Source: Klebsiella pneumoniae (lineage in GTDB: Bacteria > Pseudomonadota > Gammaproteobacteria > Steroidobacterales > Steroidobacteraceae). Taken from it: a stretch of DNA of 64,000 nucleotides. The position numbers were made by a program, and so were the translations under genes. The notes under the pieces were generated by a model that saw only the letters and a program-made list of their open reading frames with translations, was not told the origin of the DNA and did no database searches. The stretch is from positions 1 through 64,000 of the forward strand of contig CAMAQZ010000002.1 in the NCBI GenBank assembly GCA_945860725.1, given 5' to 3'. This document shows, piece by piece, positions 18,450 through 27,095 of this stretch; the first letter of the stretch is position 1; each line of letters opens with the position of its first letter.

Positions 18450-18758
18450 ATGCCTACTGAGCAGGACTCCACCGCGTCTTTCGACGCGGCCTTCACCCAA
18501 GCCGTGGACCTCGGCAACACCTTGGCTGACCGCGACAAGTCAGCCGACCTGTGGGACGTCTCCGATGGCTTGCTCGCCGGAGCCGTGCAGTTTTGGCTCT
18601 ACGCCCGTCAGCCCTGCGCCGATCCGCGCTGCACGGATTGTCTCGCCGTGAGCACCGCCGAGGGCCGCATGGCCGAACTGCAGCGCTTGATCCGCGACCT
18701 GTCGGCAGAGAGCGAGTACTTCCACAGCCCGAACGATTCCAACGCCGGCCGCGCCTGA
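18450..18758 (+). CDS. Small cysteine-containing hypothetical protein
   Basis: 102 aa, soluble, acidic, not recognised. It contains C-x4-C-x2-C (CADPRCTDC) around residues 56-64, which could bind a metal. Helical segments flank this (LADRDKSADLWDVSDGLLAG; EGRMAELQRLIRDLSAESEY). The gene is divergent from the AraC regulator and convergent with gabT (11 nt gap). Base composition and codon use fit the neighbours, so I consider it real. Confidence 0.7.
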   Translation: MPTEQDSTASFDAAFTQAVDLGNTLADRDKSADLWDVSDGLLAGAVQFWLYARQPCADPRCTDCLAVSTAEGRMAELQRLIRDLSAESEYFHSPNDSNAGRA

Positions 18759-18769
18759 TCGCGGCGTGC

Positions 18770-20053
18770 TCAGCGCGCGGCGACATCCTCGAGGGCGGCT
18801 TCGAGGATCGCGAGCCCCTCGGCCAACTGAGCGTCGGGGAGGGTCAAGGGCGCGAGGAAGCGGATCACGTTGCCATAGATCCCACAGGACAGCAGGATCA
18901 GACCGCGTCGGCCTGCCGATTGGACGAGCGCCTTCGTGATCTCAGCGTCGGGCGAGTCGGGACGCCGATCGCGTACCAACTCCATCGCCACCATCGCGCC
19001 GAGGCCGCGCACCTCGCCGATGCAGGGCCAGCGTGAGCGCATGTCCTCCAGACGCGCGCGCAGCATCGCGCCCTGCCGCTCGGCTCGCGCGCAAAGACCT
19101 TCGGATTCGATCACATCGAGCACGGCGAGCGCCGCTGCGCAGCCGAGCGGCGACCCTGCGTAGGTACCGCCGAGACCGCCCGGCGGCGGCGCGTCCATGA
19201 TGTCGGCGCGGCCGACCACGGCGGAGAGCGGTACGCCGCCCGCAAGGCTTTTGGCGACGGTCATCAGGTCGGGTACCACGCCGGAGTGCTCGATCGCGAA
19301 CATCTTGCCGGTACGGGCGAAGCCGCTCTGCACTTCGTCGACGATGAGTAGGATGCCGTGGCGGTCGCAGAGCGCACGCAGCTCGCGTAGGAACGCCGGT
19401 GGCGCGATGTAGAAGCCGCCTTCGCCCTGCACCGGTTCGATGATCAGGGCGGCGACACGCTGCGCGTCGACATTGTGCTTGAAGAGGTGTTCGATCGCCG
19501 CCAGCGACGCCTCTACGCTAATGCCGTGATACTCCATCGGGAACGGGGCGTGGTAGATATCGGGCAGCATCGGGCCGAAGCCTGCTTTGTAGGGGTGCAC
19601 CTTGCCGGTGAGGCTGATGCAGGCGAGGGTGCGGCCGTGGGAACCGCCGCCGAACGCGATCACCGCGGGTCGTCCGGTATGGTACCTCGCGATCTTGACG
19701 GCGTTCTCGACCGCCTCGGCGCCGGTCGTGAGGAAGATCGTCTTCCAAGGCCCCGGCCTGGGCGCCAGATCGTTCAGGCGTTCGGCAAGGGCGACATAGT
19801 TCTCATAGGGCGTGACCTGGAAGCAGGCGTGCGAGAGCCGTGCGAGCTGCGCCGCCACGGCCCCTTGCACCTTGGGGTGCAGGTGCCCGGTGTTGAGCAC
19901 GGCGATACCCGAGCCGAAGTCGATGTAGCGGCGACCCTCGACGTCCCAGACTTCGCCGTTGGATGCGCGCTCCGCGTAGACCTGGAGGGAGTTTCCGACA
20001 CCCCGGGGGATGGCGGCCGCACGGCGGCGAGCAAGGTCGGCATTGGTGGGCAT
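18770..20053 (-). CDS. gabT: Class III PLP aminotransferase, 4-aminobutyrate aminotransferase-like
   Basis: 427 aa fold-type I aminotransferase. Features: FGSGIAVLNTGHLHPKV, TTGAEAVENAVKIAR, GGGSHGRTLACISLTGK, IIEPVQGEGGFY, LLIVDEVQSGFARTGKMFA, and the PLP-binding lysine in TVAKSLAGGVPLSAV. The pattern fits GabT/PuuE (4-aminobutyrate to succinate semialdehyde). Other omega-amino acids are possible. ATG 20053 is preceded by a strong GGAGG. No gabD is adjacent. It is divergent from the FNR-type gene. Confidence 0.88.
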   Translation of the reverse strand: MPTNADLARRRAAAIPRGVGNSLQVYAERASNGEVWDVEGRRYIDFGSGIAVLNTGHLHPKVQGAVAAQLARLSHACFQVTPYENYVALAERLNDLAPRPGPWKTIFLTTGAEAVENAVKIARYHTGRPAVIAFGGGSHGRTLACISLTGKVHPYKAGFGPMLPDIYHAPFPMEYHGISVEASLAAIEHLFKHNVDAQRVAALIIEPVQGEGGFYIAPPAFLRELRALCDRHGILLIVDEVQSGFARTGKMFAIEHSGVVPDLMTVAKSLAGGVPLSAVVGRADIMDAPPPGGLGGTYAGSPLGCAAALAVLDVIESEGLCARAERQGAMLRARLEDMRSRWPCIGEVRGLGAMVAMELVRDRRPDSPDAEITKALVQSAGRRGLILLSCGIYGNVIRFLAPLTLPDAQLAEGLAILEAALEDVAAR

Positions 20054-20087
20054 GGGGGCCTCCGGGACGGTGCAGTGCACGAGTGTC

Positions 20088-20096
20088 TGCTAGAAT
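20088..20096 (+). promoter_or_regulatory. Extended -10 element upstream of the FNR-type gene
   Basis: TGCTAGAAT matches the extended -10 pattern TGnTATAAT with one mismatch, 48 nt before the chosen GTG. No convincing -35 box is seen. Position in the gabT / FNR divergent intergenic region supports a role, but weakly. Confidence 0.35.
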
Positions 20097-20144
20097 TTAC
20101 CCGCTAAATCTACTCTTTCTCGACGATCCCTGACGAGGTTGTGC

Positions 20145-21179
20145 GTGTCCCAGACCCTACAGACCGAGGTCGTGATCATCGGTGCCGGACCCTGTGGCCT
20201 GTTCCAGGTCTTCGAGCTCGGATTGCTCGGCATCAAGGCCCACCTCATCGATTCTCTCGCGGCACCCGGCGGCCAGTGCACAGAGCTCTACCCCGACAAG
20301 CCGATCTACGACATCCCGGCGCTGCCGGTCTGCGGCGCCCAAGAGCTCGTCGATCGCTTGATGCAACAGATCAAGCCCTTCGAGCCGGTGTTCCATCTCG
20401 GACAAGAGGTCGTCGAACTGACGCCGCGCGCCGATCGGCGGTTCGATGTGATCACGGCGACCGGCACCCGTTTCGACACCGGTGCGGTCGTGATCGCGGC
20501 CGGGGTCGGCTCGTTTCAGCCGCGTCGCCTCGGCGTCGTGGGCAGCGAGCGGTATGAGGGGCGGCAGATCCACTACCGTATCAAGGGTGCCGATGCCTAC
20601 CGGACGCAGCGGCTCGTGATGTTCGGCGGCGGCGACTCCGCGCTCGACTGGGTCAACGAATTCGCCAGCACCGCACCCGCCCTCACCCTGGTGCATCGTC
20701 GCAGTGAATTCCGCGCTGCACCCGCATCCGTCGCGCGCATGCGCGAACTCGAGGCTGCCGGCCGCGTGCGTTTCATCGAGGGGCTCGCCGAGACGCTCAT
20801 CGAGGACGGCGAGCGGCTCACCGGGGTGCGCGTGAAGGCGGCCGATGGGCTACTGCATGACCTGCCTGCCGATCACCTGTTCGCTTTCTTTGGCCTGCAC
20901 CCCAAGCTCGGGCCGGTGGCGCAGTGGGGGCTCGCGCTCGAGCGCAAGGCGTTGACGGTCGACACCGAGAAGTTCCAGACCAGCGTGCCCGGCATCTTTG
21001 CGGTCGGCGACATCAATACCTATCCCGGCAAGAAGAAACTGATCCTGTCGGGCTTCCATGAGGCCGCGCTCGCGGCGTTCGGCATCCAGGCTTGGCTCTA
21101 TCCCGAAAAGAAGCAGTTCCTGCAGTACACGACCACCAGCCCGGTGATGCAGAAGCGATTGGGAGTCACCGCATCTTGA
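20145..21179 (+). CDS. Ferredoxin/flavodoxin-NADP reductase of the thioredoxin-reductase-like type
   Basis: 344 aa flavoprotein. N-terminal FAD motif VVIIGAGPCGLFQVFELGLLG, then APGGQCTELYP, a central NADPH domain with VMFGGGDSALDWVNEF, and the C-terminal FAD motif GIFAVGDINTYPGKKKLILSGFHEAALAA. The CxxC redox pair of thioredoxin reductase is absent, which defines the TrxR-like FNR family. It reduces ferredoxin or flavodoxin with NADPH in the cytosol. I prefer GTG 20145; a TTG at 20139 is in frame. The next gene, tesB, starts at a TTG that overlaps its stop. Confidence 0.92.
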   Translation: MSQTLQTEVVIIGAGPCGLFQVFELGLLGIKAHLIDSLAAPGGQCTELYPDKPIYDIPALPVCGAQELVDRLMQQIKPFEPVFHLGQEVVELTPRADRRFDVITATGTRFDTGAVVIAAGVGSFQPRRLGVVGSERYEGRQIHYRIKGADAYRTQRLVMFGGGDSALDWVNEFASTAPALTLVHRRSEFRAAPASVARMRELEAAGRVRFIEGLAETLIEDGERLTGVRVKAADGLLHDLPADHLFAFFGLHPKLGPVAQWGLALERKALTVDTEKFQTSVPGIFAVGDINTYPGKKKLILSGFHEAALAAFGIQAWLYPEKKQFLQYTTTSPVMQKRLGVTAS

Positions 21180-22036
21180 TCGGCCAGTTGTCGGATCTGC
21201 TGCGCCAATTTGAGCTCGAGCGGTTGGAGGTCAATCTGTTCCGCGGCGAGAGCCGAGATATCGGCAGCCCACAGGTCTTCGGCGGGCAGGTGCTCGGCCA
21301 GGCGCTCACCGCAGCCTACGCGACGGTCGATGCGGGTCGTGAGGTACATTCGCTCCACGCTTATTTCCTGCGTCGTGGCGACTTCAACCGGCCCATCGTC
21401 TACCAGGTCGACCGCAGCCGCGACGGTCAGTCCTTCTCTTCGCGGCGTGTCATCGCCATCCAGAACGGCGATCCGATCTTCACCTTCTCCTCGTCTTTCC
21501 ATGTCCCGGAGCCCGGCCTCGATCACCAGTCGGTGATGCCGCAAGTACCGCCGCCTGAGACGCTGCCTGATTGGAGCCGGCCGGCCGCCGAGATCGCCGA
21601 GCGCCTACCCGAGAAGATCCGCCGTTTCATGGTGCGCGAGCGGCCGTTCGACCTCCGTCCGGTCGATCCCATCGACTACTTGGCTCCGAAGCCCGCGCCG
21701 CCGGTCCAGCACATCTGGTTGCGCACCGCCGGCCGATTGCCCGACGACCCGCATCTGCACCGCTGTCTGCTCGCGTACATCTCGGATTTCAGCCTGCTCG
21801 GGACCGCCACGCGACCGCATGCCATCCAATACAGCAGCGACGGTCTGGTCATGGCGAGCATCGACCACGCGATGTGGTTCCATCGTGATTTCCGCGTCGA
21901 TGATTGGTTGCTGTATTCGATGGACAGCCCGAGCGCCTCGGGCGCACGCGGCTTCTCGCGCGGCAGCATCTTCGATCGCAGCGGTCGTCTGGTGGCGAGC
22001 ATCGCCCAAGAGGGCTTGATGCGGGTCCGCTCGTGA
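21176..22036 (+). CDS. tesB: Acyl-CoA thioesterase II
   Basis: 286 aa, the same length as E. coli TesB, when started at the TTG at 21176 that overlaps the upstream stop as TTGA. It is a double-hotdog enzyme: first hotdog with FGGQVLGQALTAAYATV and HSLHAYFLRRGD; second with SIDHAMWFHRDFRVDDWLLY, GARGFSRG and the final AQEGLMRV. The Asp, Ser/Thr and Gln positions of the TesB catalytic set are all visible. It cleaves medium- to long-chain acyl-CoA. Translation is likely coupled to the reductase gene. Confidence 0.95.
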   Translation: MIGQLSDLLRQFELERLEVNLFRGESRDIGSPQVFGGQVLGQALTAAYATVDAGREVHSLHAYFLRRGDFNRPIVYQVDRSRDGQSFSSRRVIAIQNGDPIFTFSSSFHVPEPGLDHQSVMPQVPPPETLPDWSRPAAEIAERLPEKIRRFMVRERPFDLRPVDPIDYLAPKPAPPVQHIWLRTAGRLPDDPHLHRCLLAYISDFSLLGTATRPHAIQYSSDGLVMASIDHAMWFHRDFRVDDWLLYSMDSPSASGARGFSRGSIFDRSGRLVASIAQEGLMRVRS

Positions 22037-22123
22037 GCGGCGTCCACCTTGCCGTGATGGCGGCCTCGCGGGCGCCGTCGTTCCGGTGGGACCGCGCCGC
22101 GTTGATCGCGTATCTCGCCGCCG

Positions 22124-23242
22124 TTACGGTGCTGCCGGCCATCCCTGCGGCGCCTGCTGCAGCACCCATGGCGAGCCATCCGGCGCCCTGAGACCGAGGC
22201 TCAGCCGGCCGAACTCGTCCGGCAAGATCTCGCCAAGAGTCGCAGCCGCGATGCCCGCCACACCCGGCGTTGCCGCGAGCGTCCGCCGCAGCAGACCCAA
22301 GTCTCCGACGCGCCAGGTGTACAGGCTATAGCCGAGGCAGCCGGGGCGTGCGAGCTCGCGCAGGTCCTCGATCCGGGCGTCGGCTGCGAAGCGCACGCAT
22401 TTGAGCTTGCCGGAGCGCCGCTCGGCGAGCGATGCGCCGGTACGTGGGTCGTCAAAGTCCACCATGTGGAAGCCTTCGTCAGGTTCGAGACCGAAGATGC
22501 TGCGTGAGCCGGTGGCATTTGCATGCGGGACGCGCTCCTCATGGGTGCGCTTCAATCCGAGCACCCTCTCGTAGAAGTCGAAGATGCGCTCATCGTCGCT
22601 TGCGACCATGAGTCCGGCGTGGGTGTGCTGGCTCGTACGCAACAATGAGGCGGGTTCCACTTGGCCGTAGAGCGGGCTCTCGTAGCCGAACCGCTCGAAG
22701 ATGACCTGTCGGTAGTGTGGCTGGATGAGCACCATCTCGCGTACACCGACGATGGGATCCCGGAACGGCTGCACCGCGCGCACGCCGCTGACTTCGCCGA
22801 TCACCGCGAGCTGCGGCGGCAACAAGGCGAGCGGCAGCCCTGATTGCAGGGCGCGTTCGGCGTGGTTGAGCACGCCATGGACGCTCTGTGTGACGCGCAC
22901 CCCCCAGCGCGAGCCGACGCCCCGCAGGTTCGGGCGCAGGCCGACTCCATCGTTGAGCGGCGTCTGCCACTTCATGAGGCGTACGAGACCGTGGTCGGCG
23001 TCGCCGTGCAGGAGTTGTACGGATTCCAGCGCCGAGTCATGCCCGTAGAGCGCTGCAGAGGCTGCGGCATCGAGGTGTCCGCGCAGTCCCGGTCGGCAAC
23101 CCCAGGCGCTGAAGTCGTCGATCGCTTCCTCGAGGTCGGTGACGCCAACGCAGGCTTCGTGCAGGCCGCCGACACCGCCCGCGCGGCGCGACGGCACGGC
23201 GGACGGGGTTGGGACGGTTGAGGGATCGTAAGCTGCGGACAT
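22124..23242 (-). CDS. VOC (glyoxalase/dioxygenase) superfamily protein
   Basis: 372 aa from ATG 23242 (MSAAYDPST). At least two VOC-type beta-alpha-beta-beta-beta modules are visible: GGLHEACVGVTDLEEAIDDF near the N-terminus and HTHAGLMVASDDERIFDFYERVLGLKR in the C-terminal half, followed by EGFHMVDFDDPRTGASL. VOC proteins include metal-dependent lyases, dioxygenases and resistance proteins; I cannot assign the reaction. A longer start at 23257 is possible. It is convergent with tesB and lies next to the pseudogene. Confidence 0.8.
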   Translation of the reverse strand: MSAAYDPSTVPTPSAVPSRRAGGVGGLHEACVGVTDLEEAIDDFSAWGCRPGLRGHLDAAASAALYGHDSALESVQLLHGDADHGLVRLMKWQTPLNDGVGLRPNLRGVGSRWGVRVTQSVHGVLNHAERALQSGLPLALLPPQLAVIGEVSGVRAVQPFRDPIVGVREMVLIQPHYRQVIFERFGYESPLYGQVEPASLLRTSQHTHAGLMVASDDERIFDFYERVLGLKRTHEERVPHANATGSRSIFGLEPDEGFHMVDFDDPRTGASLAERRSGKLKCVRFAADARIEDLRELARPGCLGYSLYTWRVGDLGLLRRTLAATPGVAGIAAATLGEILPDEFGRLSLGLRAPDGSPWVLQQAPQGWPAAP

Positions 23243-23297
23243 GACGCCCAATATCATGGCACAGCGTCGTCCTCTCCCGGAGCCCGTCTCAACGGGA

Positions 23298-23580
23298 TCA
23301 AAAACTGCGCTTGGTCTCGACCAACAGATGGACATCCTTGAGCGACGGATCGCCGCTCAAGGGAAACGCGAGATCGATGTGCAGCAGGTTGCCGAGACGG
23401 AGCACGCAGCCCACATCAGCGAACACGGCACCGCCGACGTTGACCCGCCTGATAACGAAGCGGGTAGTCGCGAAGACCGCGGTCCCCGCCGATCAGCACT
23501 TGCCGGTCCGCGTCGAGTTCATGGCCGAGCGTCACAGCGACCGCTCCGAAGGTGAGCAGCAGCGTGATCGCTCCGTGCGT
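23298..23580 (-). pseudogene. Decayed C-terminal end of a BamA/TamA-like (D15) outer-membrane protein gene
   Basis: Minus-strand translation gives two recognisable blocks in different frames. Block 1 (about 23580-23446) reads LLLTFGAVAVTLGHELDADR and QVLIGGDRGLRDYPLRYQA. Block 2 (23444-23298) reads VNVGGAVFADVG, VLRLGN, LLHIDLAFPLSGDPSLKDVH and ends ETKRSF then TGA. These match, in order, the final barrel strands of D15-type surface-antigen proteins, including the terminal Phe. A frameshift joins the blocks, and an internal segment between ADVG and VLRLGN is missing. Plus-strand frames here are antisense shadows. This accounts for the otherwise empty stretch 23243-23582. Confidence 0.7.
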
Positions 23581-23582
23581 GC

Positions 23583-25040
23583 TCAGTCGGTGCACGACGA
23601 GCTGGGCAACACCTTGCCAGGGTTCATGATGCCGTTCGGATCGAAGGCTTGCTTGATGACGCGCATCAACCCGAGCTCGACCGGCGATGCGTAGCGCTGC
23701 AGCTCCTCGACCTTCAGCCGGCCGATGCCGTGCTCGGCACTGAACGACCCACCGTGGGCACGCACCAGGTCGTGTATGGCACGCTTGACCCGATCCTCAT
23801 GAGGTTTTAGCAGGTCTGAGTCCCGCTGCGCCGCGGCGAGCGTGGCAGCCGGTCCCAGGTTGAAGTGCAGGTTGCCGTCGCCGACATGGCCGTAGCATAC
23901 GAGCTGCGCCATGGGTGCCTCGCGCGCGACCCACGCCGAGGCCGCCTCGACGAACGCCGGGAGCCGGTCGATGGGCAGCGAGACATCATGCTTGAGACTC
24001 GGGCCATCGCGGCGCTGGGCCTCGGGGATGTTCTCCCGCAGGCGCCAGAACTCCCGCCGCTCGCGTTCGCCCTGAGCGAGCGCCGCATCGGTGGCGAGGC
24101 CCGACTCGAACGCCGCACCGAGGGCGTCCTGCAGGATCGAATTGAGCGGATCATCCGCGCGCGCGCTCGTGAGTTCGCAGAGCACGAACCACGACGATGG
24201 GCCCGAGAGCGGCGCACGCATGTCCGGCAGGTGCCGAAGCACCAGTTCAAGGGCGACCCTTGGCAGCAGCTCGAAGCTCGACACCCGATCACCGCTTGCA
24301 CTACGCAGCGCACCGAGGAGCGTCACCGCCGCCTGCGGGTCCGGCACCGCGACGAAGGCCGTCGCGATCGCGCGCGGCGGTGGGAACAGCCGTAGCGCAG
24401 CGGCCGTGATTACCCCGAGCGTCCCCTCGGCGCCGATGAAGAGGTGCCGCAGGTCGTAGCCGGTGTTGTCCTTGCGCAGCGCATCGAGGCTCGAGAGCAC
24501 GCGGCCATCGGCAAGCACCACCTCGAGACCGAGCACCAGTTCGCGCATCATCCCGTAGCGCAGCACCTGCACGCCGCCTGCATTGGTGGCGAGGTTGCCC
24601 CCGATCTGACAGCTGCCCTCCGAGCCGAGCGACAAGGGGAAGAACCGCCCAGCCGCAGCGGCCGCCTGTTGTGCTTCGGCGAGCACCAAGCCCGATTCCA
24701 CCACCATCGAATCATTGGCGGGGTCGATACGCCGTATGGCACGCATGCGCCGCAGTGACAGTACGAGCTCGGTGCCCGACTCGTTTGGGGTGGCGCCGCC
24801 GCAGTACCCGGTGTTGCCCCCCTGCGGTACGACACCGATACCCCTTGCGTCGCAGAACGCGAGCAACTGCGAGACCTCGAGGGTGCTGCGTGGCAAGGCG
24901 ATGGCGAGGGGCTTGCCGTGATAGAGCCGACGATGGTCGACGCCCGCGGCCGCGAGCGAAGCAGGATCGGTCGAGATGAGTGCCTCGCCGAAGCGCGCCT
25001 GCAGCTGCGCGAGCGGCGTGGCTGCGCCGCCCGATATCAT
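23583..25040 (-). CDS. FAD-linked oxidase (GlcD / D-2-hydroxyglutarate dehydrogenase type)
   Basis: 485 aa. The FAD-binding type 4 (PCMH) domain has GVVPQGGNTGYCGGATPN, PLSLGSEGSCQIGGNLATNA and HLFIGAEGTLGVITAA. The C-terminal cap domain has CYGHVGDGNLHFNL, GGSFSAEHGIGRLK and the end motif DPNGIMNPGKVL. Known relatives oxidise D-2-hydroxy acids. Its ATG overlaps the stop of the upstream cyclopropane-synthase-like gene by 4 nt. That recalls the methyltransferase / FAD-oxidoreductase pairs (TmsB/TmsA) that make 10-methyl fatty acids in actinobacteria, an alternative role I cannot exclude. Confidence 0.88.
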   Translation of the reverse strand: MISGGAATPLAQLQARFGEALISTDPASLAAAGVDHRRLYHGKPLAIALPRSTLEVSQLLAFCDARGIGVVPQGGNTGYCGGATPNESGTELVLSLRRMRAIRRIDPANDSMVVESGLVLAEAQQAAAAAGRFFPLSLGSEGSCQIGGNLATNAGGVQVLRYGMMRELVLGLEVVLADGRVLSSLDALRKDNTGYDLRHLFIGAEGTLGVITAAALRLFPPPRAIATAFVAVPDPQAAVTLLGALRSASGDRVSSFELLPRVALELVLRHLPDMRAPLSGPSSWFVLCELTSARADDPLNSILQDALGAAFESGLATDAALAQGERERREFWRLRENIPEAQRRDGPSLKHDVSLPIDRLPAFVEAASAWVAREAPMAQLVCYGHVGDGNLHFNLGPAATLAAAQRDSDLLKPHEDRVKRAIHDLVRAHGGSFSAEHGIGRLKVEELQRYASPVELGLMRVIKQAFDPNGIMNPGKVLPSSSCTD

Positions 25041-26314
25041 GTGGCGAGCTGCGACGGTAGCCGACAGCCGGGCTTGGTGAGCAGCAGTTGCACATCACCC
25101 AGTTGCCGTTCGGCGAACCCGCCCTCGCAGTAGCAGAGATAGAACTCCCACATGCGCACGAAGGAGTCGGGATAGCCGAGCGTACGGACTGCGTCACGGT
25201 TGGCCATGAAGTTCGAGCGCCACTCGCGCAGGGTGCGCGCGTAGTGCGGTCCGATGTCCTCGAGGTGGAAGATCTTGAGGTCGGTGACGCGGGTCAGGGA
25301 CTCGCTGATCGCCTGCACGCTCGGGATGAAGCTGCCCGGGAAGATGAATCGCTGGATGTAGTCGACCGACTTCTGCGCCTGGGCGTAGAACTGGTCCTGC
25401 AGCGTGATGGCCTGCAGCAGCATCGCGCCGTGCGGCTCGAGCAGCGCCGCGCACTTGGCGAGGTAGGTGTCGAGGTACTGCGCGCCGACCGCCTCGATCA
25501 TCTCGATGGACATGGCCTTGTCGTAGCGGCCCTTTAGGTCACGGTAGTCCTCGAGCAAAAGCGTGATTCGGTCCGTGAGCCCGGCGCGCGCGATCATCTC
25601 GCGCGCATGATCGTGCTGCTCGCGCGAGATGGTGGTGGTGGTGACGTGGGCGCCGTACTGCGCGGCGGCGTGGATCGCGAGGCCGCCCCAACCGGTGCCG
25701 ATCTCGACGACGCGGTCACCGGGGCGCAGCCGCAGCTTGCGGCAGACCGCTTCGAACTTTGCGACCGAGGCCTGTTCGAGCGTGGTCGAGTCGTCCGCGA
25801 AGATGCCGCAGGAGTAGGCCATCGTCGGGTCGAGCATGAGCTCATAGAGCGCATTGCCGAGATCGTAGTGCGCGGCGATGTTACGGGCGCTGCCCTGTCG
25901 GCTGTTGCGATTGAGCCAGTGGAGGATCTTGTGCAGCGGCGTGCTGAGCCAGGCCCAACGGCCGTCCATGCCGTCCATGACCGCACGGTTGGCGACGAAC
26001 AGGCGCACGAGCGCCGTGAGATCGTCGCAACGCCAAAGATCTTTGATGTAGGCGTCGCCTGCGCCCACCGTGCCGCCGAAGGCGGCGTCGGCGAAGAACT
26101 GCGGGTCGCGTACCTCGACGGTCACCGAGAGGTCGAGGCGGGCGGTGCGATCGCCGAAATCGTGGCGTTGACCCTCTGGCTCGATCAGCGTCAGCGCCCC
26201 GTCCTGCAGCCTCGACAACTGGCCGAGCAGCAGACGGCGACCAAAACGGGCAAGTGAACTTGATCGAGCGGTCGCACGGTCGGTCTCGCGGGGGATGATG
26301 GTGGGTGCGGACAT
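25037..26314 (-). CDS. Cyclopropane-fatty-acyl-phospholipid synthase family methyltransferase
   Basis: 425 aa SAM-dependent methyltransferase. The N-terminal region is the lipid-domain type seen in CFA synthases (ALTLIEPEGQRHDFGDR). The catalytic part has NIAAHYDLGNALYELMLDP, YSCGIF, the SAM loop VVEIGTGWGGLAIHAA, SREQHDHA, SIEMIEAVGAQYLDTYL and FIFPGSFIPS. It acts on unsaturated acyl chains of membrane phospholipids; the product (cyclopropane or methyl branch) depends on partners. It lies in a five-gene same-strand run with desaturase, FAD amine oxidase, DUF1365 and FAD oxidase. Confidence 0.92.
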   Translation of the reverse strand: MSAPTIIPRETDRATARSSSLARFGRRLLLGQLSRLQDGALTLIEPEGQRHDFGDRTARLDLSVTVEVRDPQFFADAAFGGTVGAGDAYIKDLWRCDDLTALVRLFVANRAVMDGMDGRWAWLSTPLHKILHWLNRNSRQGSARNIAAHYDLGNALYELMLDPTMAYSCGIFADDSTTLEQASVAKFEAVCRKLRLRPGDRVVEIGTGWGGLAIHAAAQYGAHVTTTTISREQHDHAREMIARAGLTDRITLLLEDYRDLKGRYDKAMSIEMIEAVGAQYLDTYLAKCAALLEPHGAMLLQAITLQDQFYAQAQKSVDYIQRFIFPGSFIPSVQAISESLTRVTDLKIFHLEDIGPHYARTLREWRSNFMANRDAVRTLGYPDSFVRMWEFYLCYCEGGFAERQLGDVQLLLTKPGCRLPSQLAT

Positions 26315-26315
26315 A

Positions 26316-27095
26316 TCAGGGGGTCCCCGGAGGATGCTTTTTGGGATGCGTGAAGAACGGCGTCCGCTTCAAAAGCAGCACGAGCGCCTGCCAGTAGATG
26401 AGTAGGCTCACTTTCAGGGTGACGAACGGCACGGTCAGCAGGGCGCGCGCCAAGGCACGACCGGTGATGGGTCCTCGACGCAACACCAGCGTGGCGTCGA
26501 ACTGTGACCGGCCCTCACGCCAGTTCTCCATATGAACGCCGAGCGTGCGGCCCGGCTCGTTGAAGCGCCAATCGTAGCGCATGTCCATCGGCATGAACGG
26601 TGAGACATGGAAGGCCTTGTCGAACTGCCAGCGCCACATCTGCGCCCCTGACCGTGCGGCGTCCGCCACCGCGAGCACATAGGCGTGGCGCTCGTCCCAA
26701 GGCGTGTTGGTGATCTCCGCCACGATGGTCTCCAGCCGCTCTCCTGCGGCGTCATAGACATAGTAGAAACTGACGGGGTTGGAGGTGAAGCCGAAATAGC
26801 GCAGGTGGGTCAGCAGGCAGATCGGGCCGGCTGGGCGGCGACCGGTGCGCTGTTCGATGAGATCGCGCACGGCTCCCTCGAGTGGTACGGCCGGATCACC
26901 GAGATAGTCGGCGCGTCGGAACCACGCGAGCGCGGGTCGGCGAGCGGACCAGAACCATCGACCGTCGAACAGCGCCGGGAGATCAGCGAGGTCTATCCAG
27001 GCCATGAACAGTCGATAGCGGAAAGCGTTGCGACGCGGCCCGAAGCGACGATGACCGATGGACCCCGTGTAGAGAGCGCTGTGCGTGGCGCTCAT
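26316..27095 (-). CDS. DUF1365 family protein
   Basis: 259 aa from ATG 27095 (MSATHSALYTGSIGHRRFGP), overlapping the upstream FAD-protein gene by 4 nt. Family landmarks are HRRFGPRRNAFRYRLFMAWIDL, LTHLRYFGFTSNPVSFYYVYD, EITNTPWDERHAYVL, FHVSPFMPMDMRYDWRFNEPG and the end region TPFFTHPKKHPPG. The biochemical function is unknown. It is almost always encoded beside the FAD amine-oxidase-like protein and a CFA-type methyltransferase, as here, and in Rhodobacter such genes fall in the singlet-oxygen (ECF/ChrR) regulon. Confidence 0.92.
   Translation of the reverse strand: MSATHSALYTGSIGHRRFGPRRNAFRYRLFMAWIDLADLPALFDGRWFWSARRPALAWFRRADYLGDPAVPLEGAVRDLIEQRTGRRPAGPICLLTHLRYFGFTSNPVSFYYVYDAAGERLETIVAEITNTPWDERHAYVLAVADAARSGAQMWRWQFDKAFHVSPFMPMDMRYDWRFNEPGRTLGVHMENWREGRSQFDATLVLRRGPITGRALARALLTVPFVTLKVSLLIYWQALVLLLKRTPFFTHPKKHPPGTP

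Noticed and set aside
22033-22191. Possible small membrane protein starting at a GTG overlapping the tesB stop
   Set aside because: It has a hydrophobic stretch but its second half is antisense to the VOC gene and is Ala/Pro-rich, as expected for a shadow frame in this GC-rich DNA.
23241-23694. Plus-strand open frames in the gap after the VOC gene
   Set aside because: The minus strand here encodes recognisable outer-membrane protein motifs; the plus frames are low-complexity Arg/Ser/Asp-rich antisense readings.
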